Assembly (NCBI GenBank): GCA_013396525.1 | Contig: VWYX01000828.1 | Location: forward strand, 1-64,000 | Length of the DNA: 64,000 nt | Source: Chaetorhynchus papuensis | Lineage: Eukaryota > Chordata > Aves > Passeriformes > Rhipiduridae | Direction: 5' to 3' | Shown: one piece after another, positions 32,401 through 43,700 of the stretch | How the letters are laid out: each line of letters starts with the position of its first letter | Numbering within the stretch: the stretch's first letter is position 1 | Translations under genes and position numbers: made by a program | The notes under the pieces: generated by a model | Databases searched by the model: none | The model's input: the letters and a program-made list of their open reading frames with translations, nothing else | Told to the model about the DNA's origin: nothing

Positions 32401-34039
32401 CACCTCCACAATCCAAAAGCTCCTCCGGCCTCGCCTCCACGGCAGCAGCGAACTGAGCTCAGCCCCGGGGCACCCTCAGGGCCCTCAGCGCACGCAGGTG
32501 CTGCCAATTTGGGTGATTGGGGCCCTCTGTCCCCAGGGTTGCCCTGTCCCCCTGCCCTGCCCCCCTTCGGCTCCCCCGAACCTGCAGCACATTAAATGTC
32601 CACGTTGGGGTTTTGGGGTGGAAAAGGCTGGGATGGGGCTGGCGTGACCCAAGCACATGGGAGAGCTCTGGGGACAGATAAAAGTGGCACGTAAAAAGCT
32701 CTTTTTTGTCACCACCTGCCCCAGGTTTAGGGGACAATCCCTCAGAGTGATGCCTGGTGCAGGAAACAGTAAAAAAATCAAGATGTTTCCCTCCCAGGGA
32801 CTGATCCTTTGCAAAGGCCTTCCCAAACCCAGCAGGGATCTGGGGCAGGGTGGGTTTCACAGAACACACTGTGGGTTTTTGGGGGGTCAAGGCAGCGTGT
32901 GAGGGGTTATTTTGGGCTGTATCTCCACAGAAACGGCCAAAACATTTCCTAAGAGCAGAGGCAGCTGACAGCCCCGAGCCCCTGAGCTGCAGCAGCCGGG
33001 GTTTGGAGCCAGGACCAGCTGCTCAGTTTGGTGCCAGCGGTGCCCTCTCCCCTCGGTTTCTGTCACAAGGCGGGCGAGGCCAAAGGTTTGCTGGAGGATT
33101 TGCTGTGTCAGGGGTGATGCTGGACACAGCACAGCCGAGTCTGCAGGGTACAAATCCTCCAAGAAGTGTTATTTTTTTTTCCTTTAAACAGGATGTAGAA
33201 GTCCCTATTTTATAACCAAAAAAAAGAAAAAATCCAAACCCTTCACGCCAGCGGGGTTAAAATACAACTGGGAAAAACCTGATTTTTCTCACCAGATTGT
33301 GAGGACAAGGCTTCAGCCAAGCTCCATTCTGCCCTGCTATGGGACAAATGTTTTTGGGAAGACACCAAGTGTCCCTACAGAAGGAAAGCACCATGAAAAG
33401 CAGGCCCTTCCAGCAAGGTGACAGCTCCAGCTGCTCAGATCCCACATCGAGACCCACAGCAGAGTTTTATCCCCTGAACACTGCTGGAATTACACAGAGG
33501 AGCTGCTCCCTCCCCAGGAAGATCAGTCAAGTCCTACAGAATTACAGAGCAACCTTTGACATCTATAATTAAATATTAATAAATATTGTGATAGAGCTTT
33601 TAATTATAGCATCCATACATGCTTAAATCCACTATTATTTATATCTGCTCTTAATCGCTCATTAATCACACACCAAGTCAAGCTGGAACCACCTGAAAAA
33701 TTCCACTTAAGCTTTGAAAATGACCACGGGTCAAAGGGATGGAACCAGCCCAAAGTTTGCCTTCAGGAAAGCTGGGCCACAGCGTTTCTGGAGGGATTAT
33801 CCAACACTTGTATGGGCTGGAAGATCCTTTTCCCTCCATCCCAGCTCGTGTGCTCCATCTCCCAGGGGAGCTGGAGGGAGGCAGGGACTGGAAGCTGATT
33901 TCTCTCCTTGCAAAACAGCTCCCAGAGGGGCTGGGGCACACAAATTCTCCAGGACAGAGCCCCGGGAGTTGAGCAAGAGGAGACCTGTGCACTGCACAGC
34001 TGCTCCAGCAGCGCCCCAATTCACTCTGCCCCAGTGCTC

Positions 34040-34335
34040 GTGGGATCCTGGAATGGTTTGGGGGGTGAAGGGGCCTTAAATCCCATCCCTTTCCACCCCC
34101 TGCCTTGGGCTCCAATCTGGCCTTGGACACTTCCAGGGACGGGGCAGCCACAGCTTCTCTGGGAAATCCATTCCAGGGCCTCCCCACCCTCAGAGGGAGG
34201 AATTCCTTCCCAATATCCAACCTGAATTTTCCCTCTTTCAGTTTGAAAGGTCCTCATCACGTTATTCAAACTCAGTCCAGTCTGGGCTTTGACCTGGGAA
34301 GGTTTAGGGAACCATTCCCACTGAAGAGGCAGAAC
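34040..34335 (-). mobile_element. CR1 LINE 3' fragment
   Basis: The plus strand reads as the antisense of a CR1 3' end, starting near GATCCTGGAATGGTTTG. The minus strand encodes a decayed reverse-transcriptase C-terminus with WNGFPREAVAAPSLEVSKA, a close match to the CR1 family ending (LPREVV..PSLEVFKARL). It is truncated at the 5' side, as CR1 copies usually are, and is not functional. Confidence 0.9.
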
Positions 34336-36317
34336 CACAACAACCTGGCTCTGGGGCTTTCATCCCCTCCCTCCCCTGCAGGGGTACAAACAGCAACCGA
34401 AATGTTCCATGGTTTTCCACCCAGACTCCAGGATTCTTGTCAAGGCTCCCCAGGATTTATTCTCCCTGCTCCCCACCCTGTGTGCCTCGTACTTCTGACT
34501 CCACCAGTGAGGGGTAAGGAATTACAGAACTGGGATTTTGAACAAACCCCTCAAAACAGTTAAAAGTGCAAAGGGCAGAGCAGAAACCACCCAAACTAAA
34601 ACTGATGAATTGGGCAAATAGTTCCCAACAGGAGAGATGGATCCAGCTGGTGCCAAAAGGTAAAACAAACACCTTTTTTACCAATGATTCCTCCTTTCTG
34701 AGGCAGAACTGAAGGAGGATAAAGTAAAGGATAAGCTACAAAGCACCCTTCAAAACCAACGTGGAGCCCTCCTGCACACAAGAGCTTTAAATCCTCCTCC
34801 TCCAGAGGTCACAAATCCCGGGAGAGACGGGCCCTTGGAACCAGGCTCACCCAGAGAGCAGTTACACAGCACAAGGGACCGCTGGGGATATTTTTTTTGG
34901 CTTCAGCTCCGAGGGCACAGAGATGGATTTCACTTGGCCAAGCTGCAGAAAGCAATTAAGGACCAGGCTGCCTTCCCCTACCAGTGCAGGAGAAAAGTTT
35001 CCTGCTGGAGCCAAACAACTTTAACAAACCCAACAGTTTGCCAGGGAGGATCTTTGCCAGGGAGGATCTTCAAGCCTCTCTCGTTAGTGAAGCAGAAAGG
35101 CAACGCTGCACTGAAAGGCAGGGCAGCAAATGTCATTCCTCACTGGAAAAAAAAATCTTGGGGATCATAATTGCAGAAATAGGGAAATTTAGTGTCTCAA
35201 TAATTGAAAATAAAGAGAACAAGGACTTGCAGTGATAAAGCTCCAGCTAATGTCACACAAGGGGTGTACACACCAAAAATCCTTTTGGATGGGGCTCTGG
35301 CAAAGTTTGTTTATCAGAACTCCTAAAAACCCTGCTGCTGGAGACCATCCTTGTCACCTTTCCTCCTGGATTTTCGTGGAAGCAGGGTTCCATTTTGGGA
35401 TTGAACAAATGTGGCTTCCTCTCAAGATTTTACCTTGGGATGAAATCAATGATCCCGTGGCTTCCCCTTCCCCAGCTCCAGCCGTCCTTGGGGCAGATGG
35501 GCTGGAACACCCCCCACACTCAGAGGAGAGGATGCCAACATGACCTGGCAGTCCCTGCAAGGCTCCCCCAGCCCCGTCTTTAGGAACACCCACGTGTCCC
35601 TGCTGCACAAACAAAAGCTGCCAGTGTGGGAGACTCTGGGGCAAGATTCCAGCAAGGCAGGAGAAACAAACACCAAAAACAAGAGAGCAGCAGCATTTTA
35701 ACAGCTTGCCTGGGAGAGTAAATATTGACTGGTGAAGGGGAAAAGCCAGCTCATCCTCCTTTTTGGTGAGGGCAGCTCTGGTGCAGAGGAGGAGCCCTCC
35801 CAAGCCAGCAGGAACACAAAACACAAGTCTCTCAGCAAATATTTCTGGAAGGTGGCACTGGGTGATTGATCTGCACAATGGCTCTGTTCACGGGCAAAGG
35901 GATCCCAGAGGATCCTGCAGCCTCCGGAGGGGAGCTGAAAACATCCCGGGAATTCCCGTGGCAGGGAATGGGTTCTCCACACCCCTGGAGCCAGAAGGGA
36001 GCACCAGGAACACGGAGTGCTCCAGCAGAGCAGGAAACCAAGCCCAGCTCCTCCTGGGGAGATGCTGGACCCTCCCTGCCCTCTTTTACCAAGGAGCCCT
36101 CTCGAGAGGTTGCAGGAATCAGCTTCTGCCTGCACCAGTTCCCCTCAGCAGAATCTGCTGTCCAAGCACCATCAGCACTTCAGTCAGCTGAGGCAGAACT
36201 GGCCAGAGCTATTTAGGGCGTGAAGAACCCAGCACAAAAACACATCAACAGTTTTCATCAGCCCTCTGGGAGGGGCAGAGTCCACAGGAACGCATCTGTG
36301 AACTCACCAGCAAAAAT

Positions 36318-36580
36318 AACAGATCCACAGAACACCCTGAATGGAAGGGACCCACAGGGATCATCAAATCCAGCCCCTGGCCCTGAACAGACACCCCAAA
36401 ATCCCACCCTGGGCATCCCCGGGAGCGCTGTCCAAACACTCCTGGAGCTCTGGCAGCCTCGGGGCCGTGCCCATTCCCTGGGGAGCCTGGGCACCCTCTG
36501 GGGGAAGAACCTTGTCCTGATACCCAACCTAAACCTCCCCTGACACAGCTCCAGCCTGTCCCTGCTCACACAGAGCTGCA
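36318..36580 (-). mobile_element. CR1 LINE 3' fragment
   Basis: The antisense CR1 pattern is clear: CACAGAACACCCTGAATGG, AAGGGACCCACAGGGATCAT, AAATCCAGCCCCTGGCCCTG, then a segment ending GGAAGAACCTTGTCCTGA. Limits are approximate, and the copy is truncated and decayed. Confidence 0.85.
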
Positions 36581-39500
36581 AAAAATGCCCAAATTCACCC
36601 CCCTTCCCATGCACAGCCCTTTCCTGCTGTGACTATGTGGGGACTGCCAAACAGCTGAGGGGAAAAGCAGATTTTGGGGGTGGGAACACAGCTCTGGATC
36701 ATCTGACAGGCCCAGCTCAGAGCTGCTGTTCCTGTAAATCATTCATGCACCAGAGGCACGTCAGAGCCCAGGTGACATTTCAGAGGCAGCCCCCCCGTTA
36801 ACCCCGACACTGTTGGTGAGCTCCCTGGAATCTTTTCTTTCCCTGTATTAACATTTTAAATACCTCCCTGCCTGAAAACCATGGAATACACGCTGCAGCC
36901 AAAATCCCAGCGAGTTTTTATGAAGTAAAAAAAGGAAAATAAAAAGCTCCTATGGTTTGTTCTGCCTTGTTCTCCTGATTTTCACAACATGGAGAAGTCA
37001 GAGCACCCATTGCTCACATAAATTACTGTTCCCCCTCACCTATTTGTGCCCAGAAAGGTGAGTAAGGCTCACACCTAATCCTTCTCAAGGATTCCCCTCT
37101 CCAGGCCTGGCATTGCTGGGAAGGACAAGCACAGCCTTGGATTCCCCAAAAGCTCCCACAACTTTTTCTTCTGGACTGCCAGGGAGATGAAATGTTTGTC
37201 AGCAAACTGAGAGGAAGCAATTAATCCCGAGTTTTCCATACAGACATGGATTATCTGTCAATAAGTGTCAGCTCCCCGCAGAAAATGAGATCCAGGAATT
37301 ATCCCAATCAGGCAGGGAAGTGCTGGTCCATCGCAGTGGTGGAGACTCCCCAGGGACACAGAGGGAGGGATGTTCCCCCTCTCCAGCCATGGGGGGGCTG
37401 CTGCAGCCTCCTCACTCGGGTCTGGCTGCCACAAAACCCCTAAAACAGAGCCCCCAGTGCTGTCACAGCAACAGGGACAGGTCACTGTGGCTGTGGGGAG
37501 GGAAAAAAATCATCATTAGCTCCTTCAGGGCAGCACAGAGGAGGCTGCAACCTCCACCGAAGTTTTACCTGCGGCAAAAGCCCCAGTTCCCCAGGCCATC
37601 CCCAGGATTGCACCCCTCAGCACCCGGCTCCTCCCGGCTCTCCTGGAGCACGATGCCCTCTCCCGGGAACCCGGGGAAGAGCTGGAGCAGCGTTTCCCGG
37701 CCAGGAGCGGGGTTAAACCCGGCAAGGTCCCCACCGGGAACCCTTGAGGCTGAAAAGGAGGGACAGGAGATGAAAATTCTGCCACCAGCGAGCAGCAGCC
37801 TGCAGAGAAGGCTGGAGCAAGGAGAAGGATCAACTGCTGGGATTTGCCACCCTGCTGACACTTGGGGTGGGTGTCCCATCCCCACAGCTGGAATTTGGGG
37901 GGCTGGAAGGATGAGCTCAGGTGGGGAGAAGCTCCAAGAGCAGGGGCAGGCAGGTTCTGGGCAAGCAGAGATCCCTTCTCCTTGCCAGCTTTGAAGAGCC
38001 AGCGAGAAAATGATGGATACTTATAAGCAAACCTGTCTCTAAGGCAGCAGTTTCCAGGGTCTAATAATAGGGTTTGGGCTTGTTTATGGCGTGATCCAGC
38101 CAGAACTGCACAGAGCTGCTGGAAAGCTCCTGTCCCAGGAGCAGATTCCCGGGAAGCTGGGAAGGTGAGGAGCCAAGGAGCCTGGGAATTGCTCTCCTTG
38201 CTTTGACCCTTTGGATTCTCACCGGGAACCCCTGGGACAACGCTCTGGGAGAGGCAGGGAAGGGCTGCATCTGCTGGAGAGGATGCCAGGGGGGTGGAAA
38301 AGCCACCTGTCCCCAAAATCAAGGTGAAACCACAACTCCACCATGCCTGGACCACCGGGCAGGTCCCAAACCAGCCCTGGCAGTGTGAATCCATCACCAA
38401 CCTCACATCCAGGGGCCCTGGAGCTGTTTCTTGCTGACTCAAAGTGTTGGAGCTTCCCCAGGCAGCTCTGAGGGGAGGATGAAAAACAGGAAAGGTCAAA
38501 CAGCCTCGTCTTTGTGCAAGGGAGAGAACAGGGCTGGGCTGGGCAGCACCTGCACAGGGTGTTCTGAGGCTGGGTAATTTCAGGGATCAGCTCCCCACCC
38601 TCAGAGCCTTTCCAGCCAGCTCATTTCAACACAGAACTCCTCTTTGCTCACTCTGGGCTGGACAAGGGTTACACCAACGCCACAAGGATTATCAGACATC
38701 AGGGAAGCTTCACCCTTTCTGTGAAAAGGAGGTTGAAGCCTGTTTTATCTGCCATGTTTAACACTCACCCAGTAATCCACCTCCCCAGCAGAATTCATGG
38801 ATTGCAGGACTGCGAGGAACAGCACTGCACCCGTGTTTGCTCTGGAAAACACTGCTAACTCCCAATTATTGTGAACTTATCAGCTCCCAACCATCCTTCC
38901 AGAACAGGAATCCAGCTGGAAAGGAAGGTGGAGCAGCCACAGTGGTTTCCAGCAGGTGTTTACTGCACTGTGTTCACACCAAACATGTGATGGGCTGGGA
39001 TGTGGGACCACAGAGCTGCTGCCACCTCTGCTGGAGCTGCATCTGTGGCTTTGAGCTCAGCTCAGGGGGCAGCAAGGGAAGAGGCAACAAGCAGGGCACG
39101 AGTTTTGGGTTGGATTCCCTGGAGAGCCCTGGGTGAACTTGAGTGAGGGCAGAGCTGGCTGCAGGGAGAGGGGAGATGATGGGCACGGACACAAACTCTG
39201 CTGGCAGCTCTGCCCTCCCACAGCAGCTCACCCATCCCAGCCACCATTCCCAGGAATCCTCAGAGCTCCACAGCTGACACCCGGGAAGGGGGAGACTTGC
39301 ACGGGGTGAGATCCACTTCCCTGAGGACGGCACGACTTAGACACCACTCTAAATCCGAATTTAGAGCCTCAGCTTCCAGCTCCAGGGGGTGCAGTGGGAT
39401 TCTCCATGGTGTGACCATCCAGACTCCAGGCTGGGCACTGTTTGTAGCACAAACACTAAAAACCTCCTCCTTTGTGCCATGCAGGGATTCAGAACTTCCT

Positions 39501-40403
39501 CCTGTGTTTGTAAAGTTGATCCTGTGCCACAGCCCAGCCTTGCTGCTCGTGCAGCTCCTCCTGCTCTGTCCCTGCAGGATCAGGTGGGATCACAGCCTCT
39601 CCACCCTGCTGAGCCCTGCATCCAGCACCTGCACCAACACATGGATCCCCAGAGCTTTTCTGGATCCCAAATCTGCTCCCTGATCCCCCTGCTCACACCA
39701 ACCCCACCACAGTCACACCGTGGAGCTGGGGCAGAACTCCCCCTCTGCTCCACCCCATCCCATCCCCACAGAATTCCAGGGATGCGAGGGAGAACAGCTC
39801 CCTCCACCCAGCTGGTGATGCTGCACGTTTGAAAACGGAGACAGAACAAGCACAGCACTGCTCTGAGGCATGTTGGACCCACGTAACACATCCTGGCTAT
39901 TCTGGGAAACAGAACTGCAAAAAAAAAATGGATTTATCCTTCTCCGCTCTGGATGATTCCAGAATTTTGAAGATGCTGAAGTCTAGAGTTCAAAGGATCT
40001 TGAAAAAATCATTATAAATAGCAAACAAACACTTGGCTTCACAGATAACACAAACACTCTGATCCCATTAAACACATAATTGTCTCAGTTTGGTTTTTTT
40101 GCTCCCAAAAGCATGGGTTTATCCTTGGAAATTTCTCCTGGACAGAGCAGCTTTAGGCTGTTCCTGTGTGGTGCACGATCTTCATTCCTTGAGATTCAGT
40201 GCATTCCAGTTCATTGCCAGTCAGGTGTTTTTCCTCTTTTCCCCTTGGAAAAGGAAAATTCCTAAGCTTTGTTACCTGAAAAAAACCTCCCTGGGTGAAA
40301 GAAAGCACTGCTTGAGCAGATGAGGACAGCAGAGGGGTGGGTGAGGGAGAGACAGAGAGAATTTGAGCTGCATTTTCCCAGATTTGCAGCCTGGAGCAGA
40401 ACC

Positions 40404-40665
40404 TGGCGGTGCCACCCCTTTTTATTTTCCATTTTTCTCTTCTCCTGTGTAAGAGAGAGCAGCACAGGAAGCAGCAGGGCCAACACATCCATAGGTGGCT
40501 GCTGGATTTTCCAATGGCTTGAGGCAGAGCAGAGCCCTGACAGAGGAGCAGAGGCTGCCAGAGCTCGTCGGGGGAATCCTCCCAGCACCATCCTTCACAC
40601 AGGGAGCTGTCCAAGAGTGCCAGAAGATGCTTTGGGGGGTTTTTTTTGGTGGCCCAGGTGTGTTC
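40404..40665 (-). other. ALG9: ALG9 3' UTR (inferred)
   Basis: The segment from the ALG9 stop codon to the first minus-strand AATAAA is about 240 bases. A longer 3' UTR is possible because no other evidence fixes the end. Confidence 0.5.
40421..40426 (-). terminator. ALG9: ALG9 polyadenylation signal (candidate)
   Basis: AATAAA on the minus strand (TTTATT on plus) lies 240 bases after the stop codon. It is the first canonical signal downstream of ALG9. Confidence 0.5.
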
Positions 40666-40786
40666 CTAACCTCCCATTTTTTTCCTGGCTTGCCTCCTGC
40701 GGGGTTTCAGGATGGTGTAGTTGGCGTACCACGTGTACTGCTCCGACAGCAGGGGGATGTAGAACGCCCGCAGCAGCCGCGAGGAC
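40666..40786 (-). CDS. ALG9: ALG9 exon 15: C-terminus
   Basis: It encodes SSRLLRAFYIPLLSEQY, then TWYANYTILKPRRRQARKK and MGG, with TAG at 40668-40666. The basic tail matches the human KPRKAKQIRKKSGG in position. Confidence 0.95.
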
Positions 40787-43700
40787 CTGAAAGAGCAGAA
40801 AGGAAAAGCAAATCGCTCTTAAGTGCCCAATTCTCTCCTCGCTGGCGAGACCAGAGCTGGTTTCTGTCATTAAGAGAAGCAGCCTCATGCCCACCATCCA
40901 TCCCCAGCAGGACTGAGGGGGACAGACGGCAGGAAGGTGCTGTAAGGATTGGAAGAAACTTAAAATCCCAACTATCAGCATCCAGGGGAGCTGGGATCAC
41001 ACAGCCCTGTCCCTCAGGGCACTGGGAAGGTGAAAGGCTGCATTTCAAAATAGCTGGAAAACAATGGCAGGAACTGCCCCTGGGAGCTGCATCTCCCCAG
41101 GGGCTGCCGGGGCTCCTGCACAGCCTGGCTGGGCTCAGCCGGGGTCAGGCAGCTCCTCACGGTCCCCTCCCAGCTCGGGGACAGCTCTCAGCTCAGAGAG
41201 AGGGAACCTTCACCTCCTGTCACCTCTCCGCGTCGGGCTCAGCCACCTCAGACAGCAGATGGCACAGGGAAGGGGCTGGGTGACAGATGACAGGAATATA
41301 TTTAATGTTCTATTTGCATTTGCTGCTAAATTTGGCCCCCAGAGACTGAGTGTGTGGAGCCTTAATCAGCACTCAGCTCCCAAGCAGCAGGAGCAGGGCC
41401 ATGATCACTCCAAGCTGGGTGAGCAGGGTCTGTTTTTCCAGGTTTTTTGGGTTCTGAAGGAGGCACTGCTGCAGGACAGAGCAGCTCCCAGCTAAGGCAG
41501 AGATGCTCTGTTACCAGAGCTGGAACCACAGCAACCCTTGGAGCTGAGCCTCTTTCTGCCTGAATTTCAGGAAAAGCAACTCAATTCTGTTCCAGCAGTG
41601 CCAGAGGAAGCTGCTGTGGGATGGAAGAAAATCCCCAAGTGAAGATGTTCCAGTCCCCCTTCCCAAATTCACAGACTGACTGGAATGGCAGCGCTTGGAT
41701 ACCTGCAGTGTGAGAGATTCCTCCCAAACTGCACTTGGTAACCCAAATTTGGGGCCAGCAGCATTCAGAGAGGGGCAGGAGGAGGGAGAAGAGCAGGGAA
41801 TGGCAGGAGGGAGCTGAACCTCTGCCACAGGGACAGGTCCCAGTGCCACCAGGGCAGGTCCCAGTGCCAGCAGGGCAGGTCCCAGTGCCTCCCAGCCACA
41901 AGAAGCTCATGCTCAAAGCTCTCTGAAAACCCTTTAACATTTGCACCTCCTCTGGGGGTTAAATTCCGTACCAACACACACATTTCAGAAGCAATTCAGC
42001 TACTTTTCAAACAGAACCAGGGAAAACAAGTCGAGGAAAACACCATTAAAGGGAATGAGACAGGCTCTTATCAAAGCTATGCTCGAACAAGGTGACCCAA
42101 TCATTAAATTTGCACTAAGAATTTTTTTTTTTTTTTTTTGATGGAAAACCCAAGTGTTTGGAGCAAAAGCAGACGGCTCAGCCTAAAGAGCTGGAAAATA
42201 TGTGCTCCTCAGAGGGGAGCTGTGATATATTTCCCCTTTTGTGTGCCAGATTCGGAGCGCTCAGCCAATATAGAATTAAATGGACCTTGGCAAAGCAGCT
42301 TCCTGAGGAGCATAATTAGCTGGTGGCTTGGAGTGCTCTCTAATTCAATTAGCAGCAGCATTTATCAGAGCCAGCTGAGATTTACATTTGCACTTGCTGA
42401 CGTCAATGGGAGACTCGCAGCGAGCCCCAGAAGCCTCCAGTGCAGCAGGACTGAGCTGGGCTGCTGGGGTCACTTTTTTCATTTATTTCATTTATTTTCA
42501 CACAACAGGAGCTGCACTTTGGGCTGAGCTGGGGAGGTGCTTGATGGGGTTTGGTTTTTACCCCTTGCTCTGCAAACGCTGAGCTGCAAACCTAAACTGT
42601 CCCCTCAGCTCCGGAGTGACACTTCTGTTCCTCCCTAGCTATGATAAAAACCCAAAAAGCTCAATTTTCATAGTGGTTTTACACTTCAGAGGGAGCAAGG
42701 GGCGTTTCCAAGGCACTGGAAGCAGGTGCTGGGTTTGAGATGCCAGCCAGGAACACACAAATGTGGCTTGAAAGCAGAAATGCACATTTAAGGGCAAATC
42801 CTCTGCACAAGGAGTGCCTTTGGTGCTTTAACTGCCTCATTAATAAAACTCATTGGCCAAACTTCCCAAAGTCCTGCCCAAATGTAGCAGCAGGTTCTCT
42901 TGGAAAATACAGTTCATGGGAGACCTTGCCAAGAAAAGTTGTTTGTGTCAGCAAGCTGGGAACACCAGAGCTCTCCCGGGAGCTGCTCCTGGGAACATTT
43001 TCACTCCTTCCCACTGCTCCTCCCAGCCCCACTCCCTGGAGGGCCCAAGTACCAGGAAGTAATAAGGTCTCTCAGGGAAAACAGGAGGGCACTGAACTCT
43101 GGGTTAGATTTTACAGAGGTTTTTCCAGTCAGCCCCTCTGTCCTGGGGTGACACCTTCATGGCCAGAGCTGTAAAGGACTAAGTAAGATCCTCGTACAGC
43201 TGAGGGTTCCTGTATGTGCAGGAATGAATGGACAACATTCCCAGTGTGACAACCCTGATCCCATCCCCTGTCGGCCTGGAGGAGAACAAATCCCATCTCT
43301 GCTTCTCACAGACACACCAGCAAGGTGCTCAGGGAGCAGCACAACTACTGCAGAGCAGATCCCAGCAGCCATCTCTTCCATGGATTCTCTGGTGCCCAGT
43401 AAAGGTGTGGCCCTGCTGACTGCCTCCTCTCTCTGCCTGCCAGCTTTCATACAATTTTGAAGAGCTCATCCCCCTCTGAGACTGATTTATACCTGTCTTG
43501 AATTTGGCTGGGACAAGACAGAGTGAAAAGTCTCTTGTGAGGAGGCGACATCCACCTCATTTCTTTGGAAAGCAAACCCAAAAAACATTGCTTCAGCAGG
43601 AAGCTTTATAAAGAAATCGTTTATTTCTTTATAAAAACACTCCTTCTCACCACCCTCCTCACAGAGCTTCACCCTCTAAAGCAACTTAGCTCATAGATTT

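Larger units (their letters stand above)
26400..40400. other. Intergenic interval SIK2-ALG9, no gene recognised
   Basis: Fourteen kilobases between convergent gene ends hold no exon I can assign. Mammals have PPP2R1B here. None of its HEAT-repeat blocks is visible on the minus strand. Contents are a minisatellite with assembly gap (27606-27986), a perfect CRE (29865), a CpG-rich block with a palindromic X-box (30650-30900), an A/C-rich low-complexity tract (31061-31170), two CR1 fragments and several short tandem repeats. Open frames up to 324 codons occur but show no domain. Confidence 0.8.

Noticed and set aside
37320..37994. 224-codon plus-strand open frame
   Set aside because: It overlaps the 324-codon minus frame, is Ser/Pro/Gly-rich with no recognisable motif, and lies in a GC-rich stretch poor in stop codons.
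26400..40400. PPP2R1B exons hidden on the minus strand
   Set aside because: I looked for HEAT-repeat blocks such as those around the PP2A scaffold signature and found no matching frame. Reported as an absence rather than a gene.
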